Positions 34,562 through 43,400 of a stretch of DNA of 64,000 nt are shown piece by piece. Source of the stretch: JAGOBP01 sp964550855 (GTDB lineage Bacteria; Chloroflexota; Anaerolineae; Fen-1058). The notes under the pieces were generated by a model. That model was not told where the DNA came from, did not search any database, and saw only the letters and a list, made by a program, of their open reading frames with translations. Each line of letters begins with the position of its first letter. The stretch's first letter is position 1. Location: NCBI GenBank assembly GCA_964550855.1, contig CAZKBQ010000015.1, positions 1 through 64,000 on the forward strand, in the 5' to 3' direction. The translations under genes were made by a program, and so were the position numbers.

Positions 34562-34619
34562 TCTAAAATGCTCACGCCAGTCCCACGGCGCAGTCATTCC
34601 CGCGAAAGCGGGAATCCAG
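34562..34619 (+). repeat. 58-bp dispersed repeat, copy 1 (REP-like)
   Basis: Fifty-eight bases matched by copy 2 at 34723-34780 with two mismatches. Each ends in a perfect hairpin ATTCCCGC-GAAA-GCGGGAAT (core 34596-34615). The 34515-34856 gap holds only these copies and the preceding hairpin. Confidence 0.85.
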
Positions 34620-34722
34620 CACGACGGTCAAACTGGCTGCCCGATAGACACACGGGAATACTGCACCGCACGTGTTCGGGCATGACGATGCAGCGTCAGG
34701 CGTAAACCATTCAGGAATTCGC

Positions 34723-34780
34723 TCTAAAATACTCACGCCAGTCCCGCGGCGCAGTCATTCCCGCGAAAGCGGGAATCCAG
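34723..34780 (+). repeat. 58-bp dispersed repeat, copy 2 (REP-like)
   Basis: Direct repeat of 34562-34619, 161 bases downstream and in the same orientation; hairpin core at 34757-34776 with the same GAAA loop. Confidence 0.85.
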
Positions 34781-34856
34781 AACTGCGGATCGGATCCCCG
34801 CGTTCGCAGGCGCAGTCTGTCTCGCCGGCGCTGCCGCAGAATCTACTGAATTATAC

Positions 34857-36215
34857 TTAGCCGGCCAGCTTCAACCCGGCGATTTCCCGGGCCTGCTCAA
34901 TCACCTGCCTCAACCGCTCGGCGGCCTCGGCCCGACCGTCCTGCTGCAGTTCATCGGCCAGTCCCGTCATCCAGTCTATAAACTCCGGCGACAGCACTTG
35001 CCGGTTGCGCTCCAGCAAGTCTTTGGTCTGCTGGGGATAATCGATCTGCAGCAGCGTGTTGATGAAGCGCACTTCAGGCGGCTGCGTGGCCTGCACCACG
35101 CGCATCACGGCGTCGCCAATTTGCTGCAGCTTGGCCGCGGCCTGCGGCTGATTCTGCTGTTGCGCCGCCTGAATGTTCTGCGTGAGGATCTCAAAGAACA
35201 TATCGTCCAGATCGGGCAGGCGGGCTTGAATCTTTTGCTCCAGTTGATCGTTGGGCGTGGACAGCAGATCGCGCAGCAGCGCCACCTTGGCGTCCAGCTG
35301 GGCCTGCGCCTGCGCGTCGATCTTGTCGCGCGCGGCCAGGATCTCCTTGCGCAGCGCCGTCAACCGATCGGCCTGGGCTGCGTCGCCGTTGGCTTTGGCC
35401 GCGTCGATCTGGCCGGTGAGCAGCTGGAAAAACGGATAATCCAGCAACGGGCGGCCCAATGTCAGCAGCCCTTCGCGCACTTCGGTTTCGTCGCTGGCCT
35501 GCAGCTGCGCCAGCAGCGATTCGCGCGTGGGGTTCCGCGTGAAGGCGTCAATGACGGCCTGTTGTCGGGCCAGCTGCTGGCCGGTGGTGGTCAATTCCAG
35601 CGCGCGATTGCGGATGTGGGTCAGCCGGTCGAATTCAGCCCGCTGCCGATCGGCCGAGGCGGCCAGCATGGCCGAGGTGAGCAGCTGGAACATGGTCAGA
35701 TCGAAGTCGGTGTCGTGCGCGCGGATCAGCATGTCCAGCTGCGCATCGTCGCTGGCTTCGGCCAGCTGCTGCAGCAGATCGACGCGGGCCTGCTCGGCGG
35801 CCAGCATCTCCGGTGTAATGCCGTCAGCCTGCAGGATCGTCTCGGTCAAGGTCTTCACATTGAAGAACTGCTGCGGCTGCAGCAGGTAAGCCTTGCGCTT
35901 TTCGGGCGGCAGGCTGTTGAGCACCTGCTGGGTGAGCTTGCCGATCATGCGCTGTTGATCGGCTTCCTTGACATTGAGATTCATCGGGATGAACAGCAGC
36001 GCCAGCTCTTTGTCGGCATCGTGATACAAGAACGGCGTAATCAATGCGCCGGAGTTCTGGCAGGCCGGGCAGGTGAAGGCGTTGAGCCGCCCCGCCAGCA
36101 GCTGGCGCTTGAGTTCAGGCTGCTCGCCCACGTCCACGATCTGATAGACCTGAATGGTAATTGGCTGGCGGCAGTACGGGCAGGCGATGGTTGTGTTAAC
36201 GGGTGGAAAAGGCAT
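34857..36215 (-). CDS. CpXC-domain protein with long helical C-terminus
   Basis: This 452-residue protein starts with a zinc-ribbon CpXC domain (about 8-130): IACPYCRQPITIQVYQIVD and later AFTCPACQNSGAL, two CPxC pairs. The remaining 300 residues are almost purely helical and Gln/Ala/Leu-rich, suggesting tandem helical hairpins or coiled-coils. The function of CpXC proteins is unknown. It lies 31 bases downstream of a sensor histidine kinase on the same strand, so it is probably cotranscribed and may belong to its signalling path. Confidence 0.82.
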   Translation of the reverse strand: MPFPPVNTTIACPYCRQPITIQVYQIVDVGEQPELKRQLLAGRLNAFTCPACQNSGALITPFLYHDADKELALLFIPMNLNVKEADQQRMIGKLTQQVLNSLPPEKRKAYLLQPQQFFNVKTLTETILQADGITPEMLAAEQARVDLLQQLAEASDDAQLDMLIRAHDTDFDLTMFQLLTSAMLAASADRQRAEFDRLTHIRNRALELTTTGQQLARQQAVIDAFTRNPTRESLLAQLQASDETEVREGLLTLGRPLLDYPFFQLLTGQIDAAKANGDAAQADRLTALRKEILAARDKIDAQAQAQLDAKVALLRDLLSTPNDQLEQKIQARLPDLDDMFFEILTQNIQAAQQQNQPQAAAKLQQIGDAVMRVVQATQPPEVRFINTLLQIDYPQQTKDLLERNRQVLSPEFIDWMTGLADELQQDGRAEAAERLRQVIEQAREIAGLKLAG

Positions 36216-36246
36216 ATAACCTCATTTCATGAAGGGTTGAGTTTGG

Positions 36247-37803
36247 CTAGTCTCTGGGCAGTGAAAACGAAAACGCCGAGCCTTGCCCGGGTGTGCTCTG
36301 TACCCAGATGCGGCCGCGATGCGCCTCGACGACGGCCTTGGCCAGATACAGGCCCAGACCGCTGCCCTGCGTGCGGCGCGACAGCGCATCGTCCACGCGG
36401 TAGAAGCGGTGGAAGATGCGGGCTTGTTCTTCCAGCGGAATGCCGATGCCCTGATCAGCGACGGTGACGATCACCTCGCGCGCGGTGGCGCGGCCGCTGA
36501 TGAGAATGGGCGTGCCGGCCGGCGAATACTTCATGGCGTTGCTGACCAGATTGCTGAGCACCTGCTCGATGCGCAGCGCGTCGGCGGGCACGGCGGGAAA
36601 GTCGGGCGGAAAATCCAGCGTAATGGGGTGCTGTTGTGCTTCCACGCTGAATTTCTCAACCAGATGCGCGGCCAGTTGATCAAGCGCGACGTCGGCGATG
36701 TTCAGCTTAAGCCCGCCCGCCTGCAGGCGCGAGGCGTCCAGCAAATTATCGATCAGCTGCGTCAACCGATCGGCTTCTTCTTCGATCACGGCGGCGCTGT
36801 CGCGCACGGTGGCGGCATCCCAGCGCGCGTCTTCGCGCCGCAGCGTGCCGGCATAGCCTTTGATCAAGGCGACCGGCGTCTTGAGCTCGTGCGAAATGAC
36901 GGAAATGAACGTGTTCTTCAAGTCATCGGCTTCGCGCAGGCGGGTCATGTCGCGCACGTTGGCGATGATGTTGACAAGGCGATCGTCGCGGTCGAACAGC
37001 GCGGCGTAAGTGATGCCCACCGGCACGTGCGAGCCGTCGGCTTTGCGCAGATCGCCTTCCACGTACAGGGCGCGGCTGTCGCGCAGCGGCCAGCCGTTGG
37101 CGACGGCTTCGTGCAGGGTGGCGCCGGCCTGTTTGGCGTCGATGACGATCAGGTCGTCGTGCGCTTCGCCCAGCGCATCCTCGGCGGTAAAGCCCGTCAT
37201 GCGGCTGAGGGCGCGGTTGAAGACGGTGATGCGCAGCGCGCTGTCCAGGATGAGCACGCCGTCGGCGGTGGCGTCGATGATGGCATCGAGGCGCTGCTTT
37301 TCGCGCGAGACCTGCCGGTAAAGCTGCGCGTTGTGAACGGCAATGGCGGCCTGATCGGCGAAGGATTGCAGCACCTGCCGGTCGTTGGCGCTGAACGCGC
37401 CGCTGTAGGCGCGGAAGACGTAGATCAGGCCCACCAGCTGACCGGCAACTGTCATGGGAATGGCGATGGTTTGACGCAGGCCGAATTCGCCGGAGCGCGC
37501 GATGGCAGCCACTTTGCGCTCGAGCTGGGGCACGATCCAGTTGCCAGCCCGATCACGCTCGGGCGCATCGGCCCACAAAGAGGCGAAGCGCGGCCAGTAT
37601 TGCGTGGGCAGGCCGTAGCTGGCGGCAGGCGCGAAGGCGCCGTCTTCCTGCCGCAGCACGATCAAACCAAGGTTGCCGGCCAGCAGTTCGGCGGCGGCCT
37701 CGAGGATGCGGCGCAGCACCGCGCCCAGATCAAGCTGCGCGGTGAGCGTGCGGCTGATTTCCAGCAGATATTCGCGCTGACGGACTCGATAATCGGTGAG
37801 CAT
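36247..37803 (-). CDS. Sensor histidine kinase (GAF-PAS-HisKA-HATPase)
   Basis: This 518-residue cytoplasmic kinase begins with a GAF domain (about 18-165, VLRRILEAAAELLAGNLGLIV). A PAS domain follows (about 175-295, AIIDATADGVLILDSALRIT), then HisKA with the phospho-acceptor His in FISVISHELKTPVALIKGYA. HATPase_c has NLVSNAMKYSPAGT, DQGIGIP and GSGLGLYLAK. There are no membrane helices, so it senses an internal signal such as redox state or a small ligand. It has an extended -10 promoter and is followed by the CpXC gene. No regulator is adjacent in the operon; the REC protein at 38698 is nearby on the other strand. Confidence 0.92.
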   Translation of the reverse strand: MLTDYRVRQREYLLEISRTLTAQLDLGAVLRRILEAAAELLAGNLGLIVLRQEDGAFAPAASYGLPTQYWPRFASLWADAPERDRAGNWIVPQLERKVAAIARSGEFGLRQTIAIPMTVAGQLVGLIYVFRAYSGAFSANDRQVLQSFADQAAIAVHNAQLYRQVSREKQRLDAIIDATADGVLILDSALRITVFNRALSRMTGFTAEDALGEAHDDLIVIDAKQAGATLHEAVANGWPLRDSRALYVEGDLRKADGSHVPVGITYAALFDRDDRLVNIIANVRDMTRLREADDLKNTFISVISHELKTPVALIKGYAGTLRREDARWDAATVRDSAAVIEEEADRLTQLIDNLLDASRLQAGGLKLNIADVALDQLAAHLVEKFSVEAQQHPITLDFPPDFPAVPADALRIEQVLSNLVSNAMKYSPAGTPILISGRATAREVIVTVADQGIGIPLEEQARIFHRFYRVDDALSRRTQGSGLGLYLAKAVVEAHRGRIWVQSTPGQGSAFSFSLPRD

Positions 37804-37827
37804 GTGTGGGCCGTGCTTGGCGCGGAG

Positions 37828-37836
37828 ATTATATCA
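37828..37836 (-). promoter_or_regulatory. Extended -10 promoter of the sensor kinase gene
   Basis: On the minus strand TGATATAAT (TGn followed by perfect TATAAT) lies 25 bases before the ATG. No clear -35 is seen, as expected for extended -10 promoters. Confidence 0.55.
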
Positions 37837-37903
37837 CAGTCGCCGGGCGGCTCGATCGGCTGGCCAGCTCAATCGGCTGTGCGCGGTTTTGCGCGCATTT
37901 CGC

Positions 37904-37930
37904 TTGACAAGGCATATAGGATGTGATAAC
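37904..37930 (+). promoter_or_regulatory. Candidate promoter of the V4R gene
   Basis: A perfect TTGACA (37904-37909) is followed by a weak -10, GATAAC (37925-37930), with only 15 bases between. AGGAGGT near 37987 is the ribosome site. Confidence 0.45.
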
Positions 37931-37995
37931 CTTCCTGCGCTTTGGTTAGAAGCGGGTCAAATTGATCATTAGATCGGCGGCCCGCAGGAGGTCTC

Positions 37996-38628
37996 ATGGA
38001 TGAAATTCAACTGAGCGGTTATTATTACCCCAACAAAATGGCGCGGATTTTTCTGACGGCCATGGAAGAGATCATGGGCAAGAACGGTCTGAATGCCGTT
38101 TTGAACATGGCGAAGCTGTCCAAACTCATCGATAACTATCCGCCGGATTCGCTGGAAAAGGGTTTTGATTTTGCGGAGATGACGGCGTTGAACCAGGCGC
38201 TGGAAGAGATGTATGGCCCGCGCGGTGGACGCGGCCTGGCGCTGCGTGGCGGGCGGGCGTCGTTTGCGCGCGGCCTGCAGGGTTTTGGCGCGCTGGCCGG
38301 GGTGGGCGACCTGGCGTTTAAGGTGCTGCCGTTGGGCACCAAACTGAAGATGGGCCTGCCGGCGCTGGCCGGCATCTTTACCCAGGTGAGCGATCAGATC
38401 AGCCGCGTGGAAGAGCGCGACGATCATTTTCTGTATTTCATCGACCGCTGCCCGGTGTGCTGGGGCCGCCATACGGATAAACCCGTATGCCATGGCGCGG
38501 TGGGCCTGCTGCAGGAGGCGCTGCGCTGGGTGAGCGGCGGCAAAGAGTTTCGCGTTGACGAGATCGAGTGTTTTGCGACGGGCGGCAAGGCGTGCGTGTT
38601 TGCCGTTTATAAGGAGCCTGTTGGCTGA
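37996..38628 (+). CDS. V4R (4-vinyl reductase) domain protein
   Basis: This 210-residue protein matches the V4R small-molecule-binding domain. It has GYYYPNKMARIFLTAMEEIMG at the N-terminus, then a Cys-bearing pocket (FIDRCPVCWGRHTDKPVCHG) and the C-terminal EFRVDEIECFATGGKACVFAV signature. V4R domains occur in a bacteriochlorophyll reductase subunit and in sensors of small aromatic or lipid ligands. As a single-domain protein next to two-component genes, a ligand-sensing role is more likely here than catalysis. GCAGGAGGTCTC lies before the ATG. It is followed after 69 bases by a response-regulator gene on the same strand. Confidence 0.85.
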   Translation: MDEIQLSGYYYPNKMARIFLTAMEEIMGKNGLNAVLNMAKLSKLIDNYPPDSLEKGFDFAEMTALNQALEEMYGPRGGRGLALRGGRASFARGLQGFGALAGVGDLAFKVLPLGTKLKMGLPALAGIFTQVSDQISRVEERDDHFLYFIDRCPVCWGRHTDKPVCHGAVGLLQEALRWVSGGKEFRVDEIECFATGGKACVFAVYKEPVG

Positions 38629-38697
38629 CCTGCCGGCGGGCCGCCGTCTGCCTCTTTGAACGATATTCTCCTATTGGCTGGTGTGCGGGGCTGACCC

Positions 38698-39561
38698 ATG
38701 GCCGACCGTCCTCAGTTGCTGGTGGTCGAAGATGATCGTGACACGGCTGAAATGCTCGGGACCTACTTTGAGGCCCAGGGTTATGCTGTGTCAACCGTGG
38801 CCTGGGGCCAGGACGCGGTGCGGATGGTGCTGACGGAGTTCGTGCCGGATGTGATTCTGCTGGACATCCGCCTGCCGGACATGGACGGCTACGAAGTGTG
38901 CAAGCAGCTGCGCGCGCACCGGCGCAGCGAGAACATCCCCGTGATTTTCCTCACCGAGCGGCGCGAGCGCAGCGATCGGTTGTCCGGGCTGGAACTGGGC
39001 GCGGTCGATTACATCACCAAACCGTTCGACATTCAGGATCTGCGGCTGCGCGTGCGCAACGTGCTGCGACGCTCCAAGTATCTGACGCTGGTGCATCCGG
39101 TGACGGGCCTGCCCAATGACGAGCTGGTGGATGAGCGGCTGCGCATCCTGCTGTTGCAGCACGATTGGGTGATGCTGACCGTGGAAGTGAGTGGGCTGGA
39201 TGCGTTTGCCGACCGGTACGGCTTTGTGGCGCGCGACGACGCGCTGCGCGCGCTGGCGCTGATGATGAACAATCTGGCCACGGATGGTCAGCCGGAGATG
39301 GAAGCGTCGTTTGTGGGGCAGCTGACCGACACCAGCTTTGTGATCATCAGCGATACGCACCGGGCAACCGAGCTGCGCGAGCGAGTGGCGGCGCGTCTGC
39401 GACAATCGGTGAACTTTTTCTATCCGGCGCGCGAACGGGCGACGACCGAGCCGCGCCCGGAGTTGAAGTTTGCCTTGGGGGCGATTAACGAGCAGGGCGG
39501 CCCCTACGCCGATCACAACGCGCTGCGCGATGCGGGGTTGAAATCGCTGCGGCCCCTGTAG
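38698..39561 (+). CDS. Response regulator with receiver and degenerate GGDEF-like domain
   Basis: Of 287 residues, about 5-125 form a receiver: VVEDDRDTAEM, phospho-Asp in VILLDIRLPDMDGYE and Lys in ITKPFD. The rest resembles a GGDEF fold: HPVTGLPNDELVDERL is the usual D-x-LTGLPNR entry helix, and FADRYGFVARDDALRALA follows. At the GGDEF position the sequence is GQLTDTSFVII, so the signature is lost and diguanylate cyclase activity is not expected. It may bind c-di-GMP or GTP, or act only as a dimer platform. It lies behind the V4R gene, and its transcript ends at a clear terminator. Confidence 0.87.
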   Translation: MADRPQLLVVEDDRDTAEMLGTYFEAQGYAVSTVAWGQDAVRMVLTEFVPDVILLDIRLPDMDGYEVCKQLRAHRRSENIPVIFLTERRERSDRLSGLELGAVDYITKPFDIQDLRLRVRNVLRRSKYLTLVHPVTGLPNDELVDERLRILLLQHDWVMLTVEVSGLDAFADRYGFVARDDALRALALMMNNLATDGQPEMEASFVGQLTDTSFVIISDTHRATELRERVAARLRQSVNFFYPARERATTEPRPELKFALGAINEQGGPYADHNALRDAGLKSLRPL

Positions 39562-39581
39562 GCGACGACGCGCCGATCGAG

Positions 39582-39609
39582 AGGCTCTTCACTGATGAAG
39601 AGCCTTTTT
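39582..39609 (+). terminator. Rho-independent terminator
   Basis: A 10-bp stem pairs AGGCTCTTCA (39582-39591) with TGAAGAGCCT (39596-39605), with loop CTGA and T-run TTTTTGTTTT. Confidence 0.85.
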
Positions 39610-39663
39610 GTTTTGTGCCGGGCGGCTGGATAGCGATGGTATAATCCGTCGCCGGAGCAAGCG

Positions 39664-40380
39664 ATGAAGACCCTGGTAGTGGTGCCCACTTACAATGAAG
39701 CCGATAACATCGCCGCGTTTTCGGCGGCGCTGTTGGCGTTGGACGTGCCCGATCTGGCCATACTGATTGTGGACGATGCTTCGCCGGATGGCACGGGTGA
39801 AATTGCCGACCGGCTGGCGGCCGAGTCCAATCGGGTGCAGGTGCTGCACCGCGTCGGCCCGCGCGGTTTGGGGCGTGCCTACATCGACGGGTTTCGCTGG
39901 GCGCTGGCCCACGGCTTCGAGCGTATCATCCAGATGGACGCGGATTTTTCGCATTCGCCCCAGTATATTCCGACCATGCTGGCGAAGGCGAACGAGTATG
40001 ATGTGATCGTCGGTTCGCGCTATGTGCCGGGCGGCGGGCACGATAAGGCGTGGGAGGCCGGTCGGGTCTTGTTGAGCGCGTGGGCCAACTTCTACGCGCG
40101 CACCATCCTGCGCATGCCCGTCCACGATGCGACCGCCGGTTTCAAATGCTGGACGGCGGCCGCGCTGGAGCGCATTCGGTTGGATCAAGTGAAGTCCAAC
40201 GGTTACGTGTTTCAGGTGGAGATGGCTTATCTGTGCCAGCGTTTGAAGCTGCGCGTGCTGGAGATTCCGATTTATTTTGAGGATCGCCGCATCGGCCAGA
40301 GCAAGATGAGCATCCCGGTGAAGCTGGAGGCCGCCTGGCGCGTGTGGCAGGTGGGCTGGCGGCATCGGAATGTGCGATGA
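39664..40380 (+). CDS. Family 2 glycosyltransferase (dolichol/polyprenol-phosphate mannose synthase-like)
   Basis: This 238-residue enzyme opens TLVVVPTYNEADNIAAF and has LIVDDASPDGTGEIADRL, the DxD-type QMDADFSHSPQ, SRYVPGG and the C-terminal FEDRRIGQSKMS. It has no membrane tail, so it is the soluble single-domain form that transfers a sugar from a nucleotide donor to polyprenyl phosphate at the membrane. A TATAAT box (39640-39645) and GGAG precede it. The next gene encodes a very large membrane protein with YfhO and flippase parts, so both probably serve cell-surface glycan assembly. Confidence 0.9.
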   Translation: MKTLVVVPTYNEADNIAAFSAALLALDVPDLAILIVDDASPDGTGEIADRLAAESNRVQVLHRVGPRGLGRAYIDGFRWALAHGFERIIQMDADFSHSPQYIPTMLAKANEYDVIVGSRYVPGGGHDKAWEAGRVLLSAWANFYARTILRMPVHDATAGFKCWTAAALERIRLDQVKSNGYVFQVEMAYLCQRLKLRVLEIPIYFEDRRIGQSKMSIPVKLEAAWRVWQVGWRHRNVR

Positions 40381-40465
40381 ACAATGCTGGCACTCAGTGA
40401 ACAGATTCCGGGCCCTTGCCGTCGGCTTTCAACGGCCGACCTCCGCGTCCTGACCCCCAATTCCC

Positions 40466-43400
40466 ATGCTACGCCATCGTCGCGCTGATCTGCTGATTCT
40501 GGCCGTGTTGTTGCTGCTGCCACTGGCGCTGTTCTGGCCGGTGACGCTGGGCGGCCGGACGCTGCTGCCCGTGGATAATCTGTACCAGTGGCAGCCGTGG
40601 CGGGCGGCCGCCGATCAGTTTAACGCGCAGATCCCACAGAACCAGCTGGTCAGCGATCTGATCCTTGAAAATTATGCGTGGAAGCACTTCATCGTTGAGT
40701 CGATCGCCAATCGCCAGATTCCGCTCTGGAATCCGTACCTGTTTGCGGGCGCGCCGTTTCTGGCCAACGGCCAGCACTCGGCTTATTATCCGTTCAGTCT
40801 TCTCTTCTACGTATTACCCCTGACGGCCGCCTATGGCTGGTTCACGGTGTCACAGTTGTTTCTGGCCGGCGCGTTCATGTACGTCTTCACGCGCGTGCTG
40901 GGGATGGGGCGGCTGGCGAGCCTGACGGCGGCCATCGTTTATCAGCTCAGCGGCTTCTACATCCTCAGCGTGGTGTTCACCATGATCATCGCGGCGGCGG
41001 CCTGGCTGCCACTGCTGCTGGCCGCCATCGAATTGATCATCCGGCAGCAGCCGATCTTCGGGCGGCCGGCCACCGTGCCGTGGGTGATGCTGGGCGCAGC
41101 GGCGCTGGCCTGCCAGATCATGGCGGGCCACATCGAGATCACGTATTACACGCTGCTGATCATGGCGCTGTACGCGCTGTGGCGGTTGGTGGCTCTGGCG
41201 AGACAACACACGCGGCAGGCGGCAGAAGGCAAGAGGCAGGAGGCGCGAGCCACAGGGCGAACCGCTTTCAGATTGCGCCCCGCCTCTTACTCACTACGTT
41301 TTACGTTTCGCGTTTTGCGCCGGCCAGTCTTTGCACTGATCGCGCTCGTCCTCCTCGGCGTCGGCATGGCGGCGATTCAACTGCTGCCCTACATCGAGAT
41401 TCTGCCGCAGAACTTCCGCGCTGGCTCGGCCACCTTCGATCAGGTGCTGGGCTGGGCGCTGCCGCCGCGCCACGTGCTGGAAATGCTGATGCCCAACTTC
41501 TTTGGCAATCCGGCCCAGCACACCGTCTTCGACATCATGACCGGGCAGAACGTGCTGCTCAACAGCCCCTTCAACGCGCAGAACCCGCAGGGCGCATACA
41601 GCACCATGTGGGGCATCAAGAACTACGTGGAGGGCGGCGCGTATCTGGGCATTCTGCCGCTGCTGCTGGCGCTCTATGGTCTGGTGCGCGGCGGCTATCC
41701 GCAGGCCCGATCGCAGCGCTGGTTCTTCGCGTTTCTGGCCGTCATCTCGCTGGCCTTCATGTTTGGCACGCCGCTCTACGCGATTTTGTACTACGGCCTG
41801 CCCGGCATCGATCAATTGCATTCACCGTTCCGCTGGATCTGGCCGTTCACGATCTCTGTGGCCGTGCTGGCCGGCCTCGGCGTGGACGCGCTGATGATCC
41901 ACGATCTGCGCGACAAATACGTGCGCGCGCGCAAGGGCCTGATCAATCTCTTCTGCCTGAACGGGCCGGTGTCCTTCAGGACGATACTCGCCGGCTTCGC
42001 TTTCTGGTCGGGCATCGCGCTGTTGCTCGGCCTGTTGGCCTCCCGATTGATCTTCCCGGCCCAGTCGATCGCCCTCGCAGACCGGCTGATGAATTCGCTG
42101 GCGCTGGCCAACACCGCGTTTGACAATCCACAGTTGTTTTACTCTCACCTGTGGCGCAACCTGTTGTTATTTGCGTCGTTCCTGACCATGAGCGGCGTGG
42201 TGCTGCGCGTGTCCCTGTGTCCGATCTTCGTGACGCTGCCTCAAGACCGGCGGGTGGCCATCTGGAAGCCGCTGGTGCTGATCGTCATCACGCTCGATCT
42301 ATTCGCCGGCGCCATCGGCTTCAACCCCACCGTCGATCCGAAACTGCTGGACTACACGCCGCCGGTGATCGACTGGCTCAAGCGCGACCAGTCGCCGTGG
42401 CGCTTCACCACCTTTGATCCGAAAGGGCGCAAGACCTTCAACGCCAACGCCGCCTGGCCGTACCGCCTGCAGGATGTGCGCGGCTACGATTCGATCATCC
42501 TGAAGCAGTACGCCGATTACATGAGCGTGATCGAGGCGCAGAACGAGACGCAGTTCAACCGCATCGCGCCGATCACACAGTACAGCGGCCTCGACTCGCC
42601 CATGCTCGATCTGCTGAACGTGAAGTACGTGCTGACCGATCCCGATGTGACGATCGACAGCCCCAAGTACCAGCTGGTCTACGACGCCGAAGTGAAGGTG
42701 TACGCCAACCTCGGCGTGCTGCCGCGGGCGTTCACGCTGCCGATCGGGTGCGAGGTGACCACGGCTGATCCACTCATGGCATTGCGGCAGCACGATCCAC
42801 GCACGACGGTGATCCTGGATGCTCCCGCTGGACGAGCGCCCGGCGGTGCGGCGGATTCTCAGCCAGTGCCGGCAGAAGGTTGCGCGCTGACTCCGGCGGA
42901 GGTGAGCGATTATCAGATCGACGATGTCGTGATCGCGGCACAGGTCGATCGGCCGAGTTGGCTGGTGTTAAGCGACACCTACTTCACCGGCTGGCAGGCC
43001 TTTGTCGTCCACGCAGATCAATCGGAAACGGAAATCCCGATACATCGCGCTTACGGTAATTTCCGCGCGGTGGAAGTCCCCGTGGGCCGGTCGATCATCC
43101 ACTTCAAGTACAGTCCGTGGTCGTTCAAGCTGGGGCTGTTCGTGTCGTTCATGGCGTGGATGGTGTTGATCTTCTTCGCCACCATCTGGTTGTGGCGGCT
43201 GGCCTATCGAGAGGAGAAGCACGCCGTCACCACGACGCAGCGCGTAGCCAAGAACTCGCTGGCGCCGATGGCGTTGAACCTGTTCAATCGCGTCATCGAC
43301 TTTGCCTTTGCGGCGCTGATGCTGCGCATCTTGCAGCCGGAGAACGCGGGCAACTATTACTTTGCCGTCGTCATCGTGGGCTGGCTGGAGATCTTCACCA

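Noticed and set aside
34672..34860. 62-codon plus-strand ORF containing SHSRESGNPE
   Set aside because: This peptide is the translation of the REP-like hairpin repeat; it is a known type of false ORF.
36283..37926. 547-codon plus-strand ORF
   Set aside because: Antisense to the GAF-PAS histidine kinase, whose motifs are all intact.
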